The notes under the pieces are model-generated. The model saw nothing but the letters and a program-made list of their open reading frames with translations. It had not been told where the DNA came from and did no database searches. A stretch of DNA of 64,000 nt from Bacteroidota bacterium. Its GTDB lineage: Bacteria; Bacteroidota; Bacteroidia; Flavobacteriales; Weeksellaceae. The DNA lies in assembly GCA_023458535.1 (NCBI GenBank), contig JAEWYW010000040.1, positions 10,408-74,407 on the forward strand, given 5' to 3'. A program made the position numbers and the translations under genes. Numbering within the stretch: the first letter of the stretch is position 1; every line of letters starts with the position of its first letter. Of this stretch, positions 17,393-25,569 are shown one piece after another.

Positions 17393-18952
17393 TTAGTTAG
17401 AATATCCTGCCAATTCTTCTTTATCTGCATTGTAAATTTTGTATTCTAAATACTTGAAGGAATCTCTCGGAATTATTGTTACCCATTTTTTATACTTCAA
17501 AAACCATTTTACTTGTATGCTTTTTATTCCCTTGGTTAAAAAAGCTTCTACAAAAGGATGTACATGAAGGTATATCTTCCCTTTTTCTTTCTGAATGATG
17601 GCTCTAATGCGCTCTTCCATTCTTTCTACCACCACAATTGGGGCAAGGATTTCTCCGTCTTTATTGGGGTTTTCTTCTTTGGTATCAATAATTTTTTCAG
17701 GACGATTTCTTTGTCTGGTAATTTGTATAAGTCCGAATTTACTTGGAGGCAAAATTTTGTGTCTTGCTTTATCTCTTTTCATTTCTTCTTTAAGATGCTC
17801 GAACAGTTCTCTTCTATGGTCCGCATTCGTCATATCAATAAAATCTACAACGATTATTCCGCCCATATCTCTTAAACGCAACTGACGGGCAATTTCTGTT
17901 GCCGCCATTTTATTAACATTTAAAGCATGTTCTTTATTGGTTGATGCACCTGCAGAGATATTATTCCCGGAGTTTACATCTACCACATGCAGCGCTTCTG
18001 TATGCTCGATCACCAAATAGGCGCCTTTTGAGCTTGGAATATTTACGTGTTTACCAAAACTTTGTTTAAGTTGTTTTTCAACGTTATAATATTCCAGAAG
18101 GGGAATGTGCGAATCGTAGAACTGTACGATATTTTTTGTATCAGGGGAAATTACTTCCAAATAATTTTTCATTTCCTGCACCATTTGCTCGTCGTCGCAA
18201 ATAATACTCACAAAATCCTGATTAAAATTATCTCTTAAAATAGCTGAAGCCTTATCATCTTCGCTTAAAACCTTTGAAGGAACTTTGTTTTTCTGAATAT
18301 TTTTAAATGTGTTTTCCCACTTCTGAATCAGCTGATTCATGTCATTATGCAGGTCTGCCACTTTTTTACCTTCTGCAACGGTACGGATAATAATGCCGAA
18401 GCCTTCAGGTTTTATACTTTCTATAAGGGTTCTGAGGCGTTCTCTTTCCTCAGCACTCTTTATTTTTTTAGAAACAGATACTTTATTATCAAAAGGGATT
18501 AAAACCAAAAAACGACCCGTAAGAGAAATCTGTGTAGATATTCTGGGTCCTTTAGTAGAAATAGGTTCTTTGGTAATTTGCAAAAGCACAACATCGTCTT
18601 TGGCAATAATTTTATCAACAACCCCGTGTTTATCTATTTCTGGTTGTATTTCAAAGTCTTTTAAGCTGGATGAGCTTTGTTTTTTAGAGATGGTATCTTT
18701 AAGAAACTTTTTATAGGTAAGAAACTGCGGACCCAAATCCTGATAATGCAAAAAAGCATCTTTACCGTAGCCAATGTTCACAAAGGCTGCATTAAGATTG
18801 GGTGCTAATTTTTTTACTTTTCCTATAAACAAATCACCCACAACAAAATCGTGCTTATCCTCCTCCTCATGAAGTTCACATAAACGACCATCTTCCAATA
18901 AAGCTATCTTGGTAAGATCATCTTCATCCGAAACTATAAGTTCTTTCTTCAT
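17393..18952 (-). CDS. rng: Rne/Rng family ribonuclease (RNase G)
   Basis: RNase G cleaves single-stranded RNA and matures the 5' end of 16S rRNA. The 519-aa protein has an N-terminal S1 RNA-binding domain (GKVKKLAPNLNAAFVNIGYG, about 44-63), then RNase E/G catalytic motifs. These are the Asp-bearing LHVVDVNSG and IIVVDFIDMTN segments that bind Mg2+, and the 5'-sensor region near the middle (LTGRFLVLIP). It lacks the long C-terminal scaffold of RNase E, as is usual for RNase G. A TAnnTTTG box at 19040-19047 gives an ~80-nt leader. Confidence 0.95.
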   Translation of the reverse strand: MKKELIVSDEDDLTKIALLEDGRLCELHEEEDKHDFVVGDLFIGKVKKLAPNLNAAFVNIGYGKDAFLHYQDLGPQFLTYKKFLKDTISKKQSSSSLKDFEIQPEIDKHGVVDKIIAKDDVVLLQITKEPISTKGPRISTQISLTGRFLVLIPFDNKVSVSKKIKSAEERERLRTLIESIKPEGFGIIIRTVAEGKKVADLHNDMNQLIQKWENTFKNIQKNKVPSKVLSEDDKASAILRDNFNQDFVSIICDDEQMVQEMKNYLEVISPDTKNIVQFYDSHIPLLEYYNVEKQLKQSFGKHVNIPSSKGAYLVIEHTEALHVVDVNSGNNISAGASTNKEHALNVNKMAATEIARQLRLRDMGGIIVVDFIDMTNADHRRELFEHLKEEMKRDKARHKILPPSKFGLIQITRQRNRPEKIIDTKEENPNKDGEILAPIVVVERMEERIRAIIQKEKGKIYLHVHPFVEAFLTKGIKSIQVKWFLKYKKWVTIIPRDSFKYLEYKIYNADKEELAGYSN

Positions 18953-19039
18953 AAATAAGTCTGTTATATATTTACACGATTTCCGTATTGTGAACGGATT
19001 TTATCAGTCTGTCGGGCAGTTCGCCCAACCTTCAATAAA

Positions 19040-19047
19040 CAAAAATA
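19040..19047 (-). promoter_or_regulatory. Predicted rng promoter, -7 box TATTTTTG
   Basis: An exact TAnnTTTG match on the minus strand, 88 nt before the rng ATG. The leader covers 18953-19035 and shows no clear hairpin. Confidence 0.5.
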
Positions 19048-19110
19048 TAGTTAGTGATATTATGGAAATAAGTCACCAACTATATTATATATTGTATATC
19101 TCAGAAGAGA

Positions 19111-19200
19111 TTATTTTTTCTTATGTCTGTTAGCTCTTCTTCTTTTCTTTCTTTTGTGAGTTGCTACCTTGTGTCTTTTTCTTTTCTTTCCGCTTGGCAT
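19111..19200 (-). CDS. Tiny Arg/Lys-rich protein (29 aa), possible ribosomal protein
   Basis: An ATG at 19200 opens 29 codons with about 60% Arg/Lys and several His. It starts MPSGKKRKRHK, contains VATHKRKKRRR, and ends ANRHKKK before the stop at 19111. It sits 46 nt downstream of the HU gene on the same strand. Its size, extreme basic charge and position next to a nucleoid protein recur in Flavobacteriia from memory. One candidate identity is the small Bacteroidota ribosomal protein described in Flavobacterium ribosomes (bL38), but I cannot confirm it here. It is too short for usual gene callers. Confidence 0.7.
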   Translation of the reverse strand: MPSGKKRKRHKVATHKRKKRRRANRHKKK

Positions 19201-19246
19201 AATTTTAAAGTTTTAAAAACGTGTTAATATTCTGTTTATTATTTTA

Positions 19247-19549
19247 TTAGTTTGCTACCTCTTCTACTGCTACTTTTGTTTTTACTTTCTCTACAAAAGA
19301 CTTAGAAGGTTTAAAAGCAGGGATATTATGAGCAGGAATTTCAATTGCAGTATTCTTAGAAATGTTACGCCCTGTTTTTGCAGCCCTAGTTTTGATGATG
19401 AAAGAACCAAATCCTCTTAAATAAACATTATCGCCATTGTACATAGAAGTTCTAATTTCTTGCATAAAAGCTTCTACAACCTTCTGTGTTTCATTCTTTT
19501 CAGTTCCCAATTTATTTGAGATGGTGTTCACCAATTCCGCCTTTGTCAT
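19247..19549 (-). CDS. HU/IHF family DNA-binding protein
   Basis: A 100-aa nucleoid protein. It starts MTKAELVNTISNKLG and contains the family hallmark FGSFIIKTRAAKTGRN leading to the DNA-contacting arm with the conserved IPAHNIPAFKPSKSF. The length is slightly above the 90-aa standard because of an extra C-terminal tail (KTKVAVEEVAN). A TAnnTTTG box lies at 19578-19585, about 30 nt before the ATG. It may be transcribed with the tiny basic protein downstream, since no terminator separates them. Confidence 0.93.
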   Translation of the reverse strand: MTKAELVNTISNKLGTEKNETQKVVEAFMQEIRTSMYNGDNVYLRGFGSFIIKTRAAKTGRNISKNTAIEIPAHNIPAFKPSKSFVEKVKTKVAVEEVAN

Positions 19550-19564
19550 TTCCTTTTTTTGTTT

Positions 19565-19585
19565 TAATTTTGGTGTGCAAATATA
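19565..19585. promoter_or_regulatory. Overlapping divergent promoters of HU (minus) and mutY (plus)
   Basis: On the plus strand TAATTTTG (19565-19572) is a -7 box for mutY. On the minus strand TATATTTG (19585-19578) is the -7 box for HU, with a TTTG about 21 nt further upstream (near 19607-19610) as a plausible -33 element. The two lie 5 bp apart, so the transcripts start within a few bases of each other. Boxes are exact matches; activity is inferred. Confidence 0.5.
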
Positions 19586-19595
19586 CTATTATTTT

Positions 19596-20633
19596 TTGAA
19601 AAAAAACAAACAGAACCCTGATTTTCTTTACATTGGAAACAAAGTCTTAAGTTGGTATAAAGTACATGGAAGAAATTTACCATTCAGGAAAACAAAAGAC
19701 CTTTATAAAATTTGGATCTGTGAAATCATCTTTCAACAAACCAGAATTAATCAGGGATTGGAGCATTATAACAGATTTATCGTTAGGTTTCCGGATGTAC
19801 AAACACTTGCAAACGCCCATGAAGACGATGTTTTGCTCTATTGGAAGGGTTTAGGATATTATTCGAGAGCGATTAATTTACACCAAGCTGCAAAGCAAAT
19901 CATCACCGATTTCAAGGGTGAATTTCCCCGTGATTATGAAAACATTCTGAAGCTAAAAGGAGTCGGAAAATACACAGCAGCAGCCATTTCCAGTATTTGC
20001 TTTGGGGAAAAGAGACCCGCGATTGATGGTAATTTTTACAGAGTTCTGAGCAGAATTTTTGCAGATGATTTCGATATATCGCAGCCTAAAGCTTTTGACT
20101 ATTTCGCTGAACTTTCATTGAAAATGGTGGATGACCAAATTGGTGACTTCAATCAGGCTATTATGGACTTAGGATCTGAAATATGCAAACCTAAAAAACC
20201 TCTGTGTCAAGAATGCCCAGTGAACAGCGACTGTTTGGCTTTTGAGTTTTCAATAATTGATGAATTTCCTGTAAAAACAAAAAAAGTAAAAGTAGAACAG
20301 CTAGATTTGGAATATTACTTTGTATTTCATCAAAATGAATTTGCCGTTCAGCAGCGCAGCACAGATTTCATCTGGAAGAAATTATTTGAATTTCCGACTG
20401 AAATTCCTGAAAATTTTAATGCATTTATTGTGAATCAAACTACGATTCAACATAAACTTACCCACAGAAGCCTCAGCATTCATGTTCAATCTGTAGAAGT
20501 TTCGGATCATACATTATGGGAAACCTATGTAAAAACGCATCACCTGCAGATTTTAGATCAGGAAAACTGGCATTCGAAATCTTTTCCAAAACCTTTAGAA
20601 AATTTTATCAATCAGTTTTTTCAAGAGAATTAA
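19596..20633 (+). CDS. mutY: A/G-specific adenine glycosylase
   Basis: MutY removes adenine mispaired with 8-oxoguanine. From the TTG at 19596 it has 345 codons. It has an N-terminal helix-hairpin-helix GPD domain (ILKLKGVGKYTAAAI, with catalytic Asp in RPAIDGNFYRVL). It also has the [4Fe-4S] cluster loop C-x6-C-x2-C-x5-C (CKPKKPLCQECPVNSDC) and a C-terminal NUDIX-like 8-oxoG recognition domain. No ATG lies near the expected start. TTG 19596 fits because it follows the -7 box at 19565-19572, whereas longer in-frame starts would lie upstream of the predicted transcription start. Confidence 0.93.
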   Translation: MKKNKQNPDFLYIGNKVLSWYKVHGRNLPFRKTKDLYKIWICEIIFQQTRINQGLEHYNRFIVRFPDVQTLANAHEDDVLLYWKGLGYYSRAINLHQAAKQIITDFKGEFPRDYENILKLKGVGKYTAAAISSICFGEKRPAIDGNFYRVLSRIFADDFDISQPKAFDYFAELSLKMVDDQIGDFNQAIMDLGSEICKPKKPLCQECPVNSDCLAFEFSIIDEFPVKTKKVKVEQLDLEYYFVFHQNEFAVQQRSTDFIWKKLFEFPTEIPENFNAFIVNQTTIQHKLTHRSLSIHVQSVEVSDHTLWETYVKTHHLQILDQENWHSKSFPKPLENFINQFFQEN

Positions 20634-20687
20634 GCTTCTGGTCGTCGACAAAACGTTGCTTCAACCGAAAATTCAAATAAATTTTAA

Positions 20688-21515
20688 TTATTTAGAAAGT
20701 AATATGCTTACCCACTCTTCACGTTGCATTTGCTTTTCCATTTTTAAATTTTCTTCTGTGCAGACTTGTAAAATATCATCCACATCAAAGAAACACAAAC
20801 CTGAAAGCAGCAACTTACCACCATCATTCAACACTGAAACATAAGTAGGAATATCGGAAATAAGAATATTACGATTGATATTGGCTAAAATTACATCAAA
20901 TTTTTCTGTACCCAAATTATCTGCAGTTCCTTGTGAAATCGCAAGCTCCACACCATTTCTTTCTGCATTTTCTTTAGAATTTTCCACCGACCATTCGTCA
21001 ATATCTATCGCAACCGTTTTTCCTGCCCCTCTTTGCTTGGCATAGATGGCCAAGACAGACGTTCCACAGCCCATATCCAACACAGTTTTATCTTGAAGAT
21101 CCATATCCATCATTTGCTGTACCATTAAATGTGTGGTGGGATGATGCCCTGTTCCAAAAGACATTTTCGGCTGAATGATAATTTCATGCATCTCTGGTTT
21201 AGGCTCATGAAACTCTGCACGGATAAGTACTTTATCGTCTATATTAATTGGTGAAAAGTTCTTTTCCCACTCTTCGTTCCAATTGATATTGGGCATTTCT
21301 TCATAAGAATATTCAATTTTAACTTCCGGGTTATTAAAAATCGGCAGCTGCATTAATTCTTCTTCTTTGAATAATTCTTTCTGAATGTAGCCTAAAATAC
21401 CTTCTAACTCCTCTGTAAAACTATCGAAACCTATTTCTATCAATTCGGCCATTAATATTTCATTCCAAGGTTGAAGCGGCTGTATTTTAAAATTGAATTC
21501 TAAATAATTCTGCAT
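20688..21515 (-). CDS. prmA: Ribosomal protein L11 methyltransferase
   Basis: PrmA trimethylates ribosomal protein L11 with S-adenosylmethionine. The 275-aa protein has an N-terminal L11-recognition domain (MQNYLEFNFKIQP...), then the Rossmann SAM site VLDMGCGTSVLAIYAKQRGA (about 140-159), AIDIDEWSV and the late motif FDVILANINRNIL, which holds the catalytic region 'NIN'. It is minus strand, 1 nt downstream of the unknown gene at 21517-22065, so the two are co-transcribed from the promoter at 22087-22094. Confidence 0.95.
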   Translation of the reverse strand: MQNYLEFNFKIQPLQPWNEILMAELIEIGFDSFTEELEGILGYIQKELFKEEELMQLPIFNNPEVKIEYSYEEMPNINWNEEWEKNFSPINIDDKVLIRAEFHEPKPEMHEIIIQPKMSFGTGHHPTTHLMVQQMMDMDLQDKTVLDMGCGTSVLAIYAKQRGAGKTVAIDIDEWSVENSKENAERNGVELAISQGTADNLGTEKFDVILANINRNILISDIPTYVSVLNDGGKLLLSGLCFFDVDDILQVCTEENLKMEKQMQREEWVSILLSK

Positions 21516-21516
21516 G

Positions 21517-22065
21517 TTATTTTTGTTTTTTTAACGCATATGTTGAATGACCAACTTTTTCCAAAGTACCTTTATTAATAAGCCTTGTGATTAAATTATT
21601 TAACACCACACGACCTTTTTCTCTGTCTTTTAACTGAAGAAGATCGTACATCTCTGCACGGGTCATTTTTTTTCTTTTTTTAAGCGCGTCAAATAAAATT
21701 TCTCTTTCTTTTCCTAAAAAATTTACTTTTCCTATGCGTGCAGCTACCTGAGCTTTAGAAACTTTCTCAAGATTGCTTGGTTGTAAAGGGAAAGCTATAT
21801 TATGGTCTCGTAAAAAGATCATATCTGTTTCTTCTGCTAAATCGTTGGGAAAAAGGGTATTCCAAACCAGCCTGCGAAAACCAACTTGGTGGTATTTGCC
21901 ATCTTTACCTTTATAAGTAATTCTACTGGTGCGGGTATTATTGGTAACTGACCGCTCTAAAACCCTACCAAAAATACCTTTTACTTCACCTCTTTTGCTA
22001 ACATAATAAGGTTTTTCGGATGGAATGTTGGCTACTATAAATTCTGTTTCTTCATTATTTTCCAT
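21517..22065 (-). CDS. Unknown protein with NUMOD4-like N-terminus and winged-helix-like C-terminus
   Basis: A 182-aa protein. The N-terminal half (about 15-70) shows YYVSKRGEVKGIFGRVLERS, then ITYKGKDGKYHQVGFRRLVWNTL. This layout resembles NUMOD4, a DNA-binding module of homing endonucleases ('YEVSNYGRVRS... HRLVAEAF'). No HNH or GIY-YIG catalytic core follows. Residues ~115-175 (EILFDALKKRKKMTRAEMYD ... VVLNNLITRLINKGTLEKVG) look like a winged helix. A regulator derived from a homing endonuclease is one reading; function unknown. It is the first gene of a two-gene unit with prmA. Confidence 0.8.
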   Translation of the reverse strand: MENNEETEFIVANIPSEKPYYVSKRGEVKGIFGRVLERSVTNNTRTSRITYKGKDGKYHQVGFRRLVWNTLFPNDLAEETDMIFLRDHNIAFPLQPSNLEKVSKAQVAARIGKVNFLGKEREILFDALKKRKKMTRAEMYDLLQLKDREKGRVVLNNLITRLINKGTLEKVGHSTYALKKQK

Positions 22066-22086
22066 TTCGTCAAATTTTATTCAGTA

Positions 22087-22094
22087 CAAATTTA
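22087..22094 (-). promoter_or_regulatory. Predicted promoter of the unknown gene-prmA unit, -7 box TAAATTTG
   Basis: An exact TAnnTTTG match on the minus strand, 22 nt before the ATG at 22065. Confidence 0.55.
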
Positions 22095-22144
22095 TATAAA
22101 ATATCACATAAAATACTTTTTCGGTGTGTTTAATTATAAACCTC

Positions 22145-22168
22145 AAAAAAATCCCAGCAGAACTGGGA
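22145..22168 (-). terminator. Rho-independent terminator after the SDR gene
   Basis: TCCCAG (22152-22157) pairs with CTGGGA (22163-22168) around a 5-nt loop. On the minus strand a T-run follows. Confidence 0.8.
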
Positions 22169-22192
22169 AATTTATTTTATTGAAAATACATC

Positions 22193-22906
22193 TTAAGGAT
22201 TTGTTGAGAAGATAGATGCATTGGCGATCATCGCACGGCGGTTCATTTTTAAAATATCTCTCACCCATTCTGCAAAATCTTCTGGCTGGAGAACTTTTTC
22301 AGGATTTCCGTCTGTTAAACCACCATCAATACTCATATCTGTCGCAATGGTGCTCGGAGTAAGTGTGATGACACGGATATTGTCTTTTCTCCATTCAGCC
22401 ATCATCGATTGAGACAAAGAAATTACCGCTGCTTTACTTGCTGCATAGGCCGACATACCTGCTCCACCCTTCAAACCTGCTGTAGAAGCCACGTTCACAA
22501 TATCACCTTCACCTTTTTCTTTCAAAAAAGGATAAACGGCCTTTGATGTGTAAAGTACGCCAAACAAATTGGTTTTTATCACCTGTTCCCACACGTCTGT
22601 TGGCATATCGTTGATTTTTCCGAAGTCGCCAATTCCAGCATTATTAATTAAAATATCAATACTCCCTAAATCGGCCACAAGAGTTTTAATACCATTATCA
22701 ACTGCTTCTTCATCATCCACATTGAACACTGCATAAGCCGCAGTGACACCCAAGTCTGCAAGTTCAGCTGCGGTACTTTTAAGATTCTCCTCATTTCTGC
22801 CTGTAATACCTATGTTGACTCCTTCTTTAGCAAGTGCAATAGCAACTGCTTTTCCCAATCCTTTACCACCACCAGTTACAATGGCATTTTTTCCATTCAA
22901 ATTCAT
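22193..22906 (-). CDS. Short-chain dehydrogenase/reductase (FabG-like)
   Basis: A 237-aa classical SDR. It has the cofactor loop VTGGGKGLGKAV (TGxxxGxG, about 10-21), NNAGIGDFG, the catalytic Ser in NVASTAGL, and Tyr/Lys in YAASKAAV. It resembles 3-ketoacyl-ACP reductases but could act on another ketone or alcohol; the acyl-carrier context is absent. Monocistronic, with a promoter box at 22930-22937 and a terminator at 22145-22168. Confidence 0.92.
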   Translation of the reverse strand: MNLNGKNAIVTGGGKGLGKAVAIALAKEGVNIGITGRNEENLKSTAAELADLGVTAAYAVFNVDDEEAVDNGIKTLVADLGSIDILINNAGIGDFGKINDMPTDVWEQVIKTNLFGVLYTSKAVYPFLKEKGEGDIVNVASTAGLKGGAGMSAYAASKAAVISLSQSMMAEWRKDNIRVITLTPSTIATDMSIDGGLTDGNPEKVLQPEDFAEWVRDILKMNRRAMIANASIFSTNP

Positions 22907-22929
22907 TTCTCTTGATTTTTTTGATGATG

Positions 22930-22937
22930 CAAATTTA
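22930..22937 (-). promoter_or_regulatory. Predicted SDR promoter, -7 box TAAATTTG
   Basis: An exact TAnnTTTG match on the minus strand, 24 nt before the ATG at 22906. Confidence 0.55.
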
Positions 22938-23013
22938 CAGAAACCTTACCGCATACCATAGCAGAATGCCCATTTTAAGGACTTTTTAACATTGTTTAGG
23001 TTCAGCATAAAAT

Positions 23014-23046
23014 AAAAAAAAGAACCGACCCCTAAAAGTCGATTCT
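23014..23046 (-). terminator. Terminator after the phosphoesterase gene
   Basis: On the minus strand AGAATCGAC pairs with GTCGGTTCT (one G-U pair; arms 23038-23046 and 23021-23029), followed by a long T-run. Confidence 0.75.
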
Positions 23047-23075
23047 TCAAGAAAAGTAAAAAGTAAAATGATTTT

Positions 23076-24692
23076 TTAAGGTATTTCTACTACTGGCTCC
23101 ACTTTAAAAGTTTCTTTTGCAAAATGTGTTTTTCCGTATCTGTCGGTTGTTCTCACCTCAACAGTGTGTGTGCCCTGCTCTAATTTTCCGAAAGGAGCTA
23201 CCCAGATATGTCTTGATTTCTCAGGAAATGAAGGCCTCCTTCCTGCGAAAAGTTTGTCTGTAGTATCCCACTGAAATACAGAAATTGCAAAATTAGGATC
23301 TATATTAGGGTCGTAGTCCATTGCTTTCCACTCGCCATTGTCTATTTTATATTCTAATTTGTCTTTCTCGCTGCCCATAAAGAAATTCGCAACAATTCTC
23401 GCTGAGTTTTTAGATTTATATGGAATCACTTTGGGAACGTGGAGATTGATCTGATAATCCGCAGGTTTTCCTGCCACTTTATAATCAATCGCGTACTGAT
23501 TATCTTTAAAATCGATAAAAACATAACCTCTCTGCGTACCATCTCTCATGGTAGATTTTGGTACCCCCTTATCATCTGCAGTACCAGAGTACCAATCTCC
23601 TGAGGTGGTCCCCACGTTGTATTCGTGCAAATCTTTAAAGCCTTCCCAACCTTCTTGCTTACCATAAAACAACTGACTTTGTTTATGGGTGTGTGCAGAC
23701 ATCATTAAAACATTCTGAAAAGGTTTCAAAATACTGAACAAACGTGCTCTGTCTTCCATTCTAAAATGATCTTCACCCTCTGTTTCAGGCTTCATCTGAA
23801 TATGAAAAGACAGCACGATTAACTTATTTTTATCCACCAATCTTAGATCGTTTTCAACAAAATCCAACTGATCTTTTCTGAAACCTCCCCAATAACCTTT
23901 ACCATCTCTCGGATCTGGATACAAAATATCATCCAGGACAATAAAATGCACATTTCCGTAGTTGAAAGAATAATTGGCAGGTCCAAAATTTGCTTCAAAG
24001 GTTTCGTCCGAAAGATGATCTTCTTTAGCTTCGTAATTCATATCGTGGTTGCCCATTACGTTGTACCAAGGAAGTCCAATTTCTTTAACGGCATCTATAT
24101 ACGCAGGATGCAAACTTAAATCGTCTCCCACCAAATCGCCTAAACTAATGCCGAACACAGCGTTTCGTCTGTTGGCTTTCACCTCATTAATAATTCCTCT
24201 TTTAAAATAGTCTATTTCCTTTAAATTATACGGTTGCGGATCACCAAAAACTAAAATTTGAAAATCTTTGCTTTCGTTGTTTTTGTACAATGGAAAATTG
24301 ATTTCGGAAGGTAAACTCCCAGTGGGCGCAACACCTTTGTATTTAAAATTCGAGGGCGAACCTTGAGGTTTGTAATTGTAATAATTTTGGGGTAGAAAAT
24401 TTGAACTTATCTTGGTTTGATAGCCACTTGGTTTGATGACAAAAATAATTTGATCTTCTTTAATGGGAAGGGTATATTTTCCATTTTTGTCTGTTACAAC
24501 CACCTCTACACCGTTGGAAACTGAAACATTTGCAATTCCTTTTTCGCGGTTTTCTTTTTGTCCGTTTTTATTAAGGTCTTCATACACAAACCCAGATATT
24601 TGAGTTTGCGAGAAAGCCATTACCGAAGCCAATAAGCTTGGAATGATAAATTTTAGTTGCATTTTAAGTTTGTTTTTGATTAATTTTTTCAC
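23076..24692 (-). CDS. Secreted calcineurin-like metallophosphoesterase with Ig-like N-terminus
   Basis: 538 aa from the upstream ATG; an ATG at 24662 (MQLKFIIPSLLASVMAFSQ) gives a cleaner signal peptide and may be the true start. After the signal, about 30-110 looks like an SdrD/Ig-like repeat domain. The metallophosphoesterase core follows: FGDPQPYN, SLGDLVGDD, VMGNHDMNYE, a His in LSFHIQ, and SAHTHKQ, all five metal/phosphate motifs. A C-terminal beta domain follows. It is last of the SusC-SusD-GDPD unit and may finish dephosphorylation of the released substrate at the cell surface or in the periplasm. Confidence 0.88.
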   Translation of the reverse strand: MKKLIKNKLKMQLKFIIPSLLASVMAFSQTQISGFVYEDLNKNGQKENREKGIANVSVSNGVEVVVTDKNGKYTLPIKEDQIIFVIKPSGYQTKISSNFLPQNYYNYKPQGSPSNFKYKGVAPTGSLPSEINFPLYKNNESKDFQILVFGDPQPYNLKEIDYFKRGIINEVKANRRNAVFGISLGDLVGDDLSLHPAYIDAVKEIGLPWYNVMGNHDMNYEAKEDHLSDETFEANFGPANYSFNYGNVHFIVLDDILYPDPRDGKGYWGGFRKDQLDFVENDLRLVDKNKLIVLSFHIQMKPETEGEDHFRMEDRARLFSILKPFQNVLMMSAHTHKQSQLFYGKQEGWEGFKDLHEYNVGTTSGDWYSGTADDKGVPKSTMRDGTQRGYVFIDFKDNQYAIDYKVAGKPADYQINLHVPKVIPYKSKNSARIVANFFMGSEKDKLEYKIDNGEWKAMDYDPNIDPNFAISVFQWDTTDKLFAGRRPSFPEKSRHIWVAPFGKLEQGTHTVEVRTTDRYGKTHFAKETFKVEPVVEIP

Positions 24693-24807
24693 GATACATT
24701 ACCGCAGGCGAAACTTCTCTTTTAAGTCTCTTTGGCGGAGGATTTAAAAAGTATCGATGAGTAATTATGTTTAGAATTTTGTTTTGTAAACCCTAGCTGA
24801 TTAGAAT

Positions 24808-25554
24808 TTATTTTTTCATCAACACATCTGGAATATTAGTGGTAATAAAATCTATCCCAAGATTTTTGAGTTGGAGATAGGTCTGCTCATCATTCACCGT
24901 CCAGGAATTGGTAATTAGGCCTAATTTTTTAGCCTCCTCAATCCATGTTGGGTTATTGAGTAAAACTTTGTAATGATAATCAAAGCCATCGATATTTTCC
25001 TTTTTCAGTTCTGCTGGTGACAAATCGCCATTAAGATACTGAACAGGTAATTGGGGTGCATTTTTTTTAATCTCTTTGCAGATGTTTAGACTGAAAGAGA
25101 TCAGTTCACATTGCTTCTCCAAATGTAAATCTTTAATCGCCTTTATTGTCTTTGCCACCAATTCATCTTCCAAAGCTTTGGATTTTGCAGGCTTTATCTC
25201 GACAATGAGCTTCGTTTTTTTGTCTTTTGCTCCTTGTTTTAAATAGTCTTCCAATGTTGGAATGGTTTCTCCATTTGACAGTTTTAGAAGTTGCAAATCT
25301 TTAAGATTAGATTCTGAAATTTCCATATTTCCATGATGTTCATCGTGGTTGATCACTGGGACACCATCCTTACTCATGTGCACATCGAACTCGGAACCAT
25401 ACACTCTAAGCTTCTGAGCATTCTCCAAGGCCTTGAGAGAGTTCTCTGTAGTTTCCGGCTTTGTTTTCCAAAAACCTCTGTGCGCAATAATCTGGGTTTG
25501 AGCCATCATCAATAAACCATTAAAAAACAACAGCCCTAATGTAAGTTTTTTCAT
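24808..25554 (-). CDS. Periplasmic glycerophosphodiester phosphodiesterase
   Basis: A 248-aa protein with a signal peptide (MKKLTLGLLFFNGLLMMAQTQ). The GDPD core begins at IIAHRGFWKTKPETTENSLKAL, where His-Arg and Glu-Asn are active-site residues. It continues with GSEFDVHMSKDGVPVINHDE, which carries the metal-binding Glu/Asp and catalytic His. It hydrolyses glycerophosphodiesters to glycerol-3-phosphate and an alcohol. It lies 15 nt downstream of the SusD-like gene, so it is probably co-transcribed and acts on imported or surface-bound substrate. Confidence 0.92.
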   Translation of the reverse strand: MKKLTLGLLFFNGLLMMAQTQIIAHRGFWKTKPETTENSLKALENAQKLRVYGSEFDVHMSKDGVPVINHDEHHGNMEISESNLKDLQLLKLSNGETIPTLEDYLKQGAKDKKTKLIVEIKPAKSKALEDELVAKTIKAIKDLHLEKQCELISFSLNICKEIKKNAPQLPVQYLNGDLSPAELKKENIDGFDYHYKVLLNNPTWIEEAKKLGLITNSWTVNDEQTYLQLKNLGIDFITTNIPDVLMKK

Positions 25555-25569
25555 TTTAATACAAAATAA

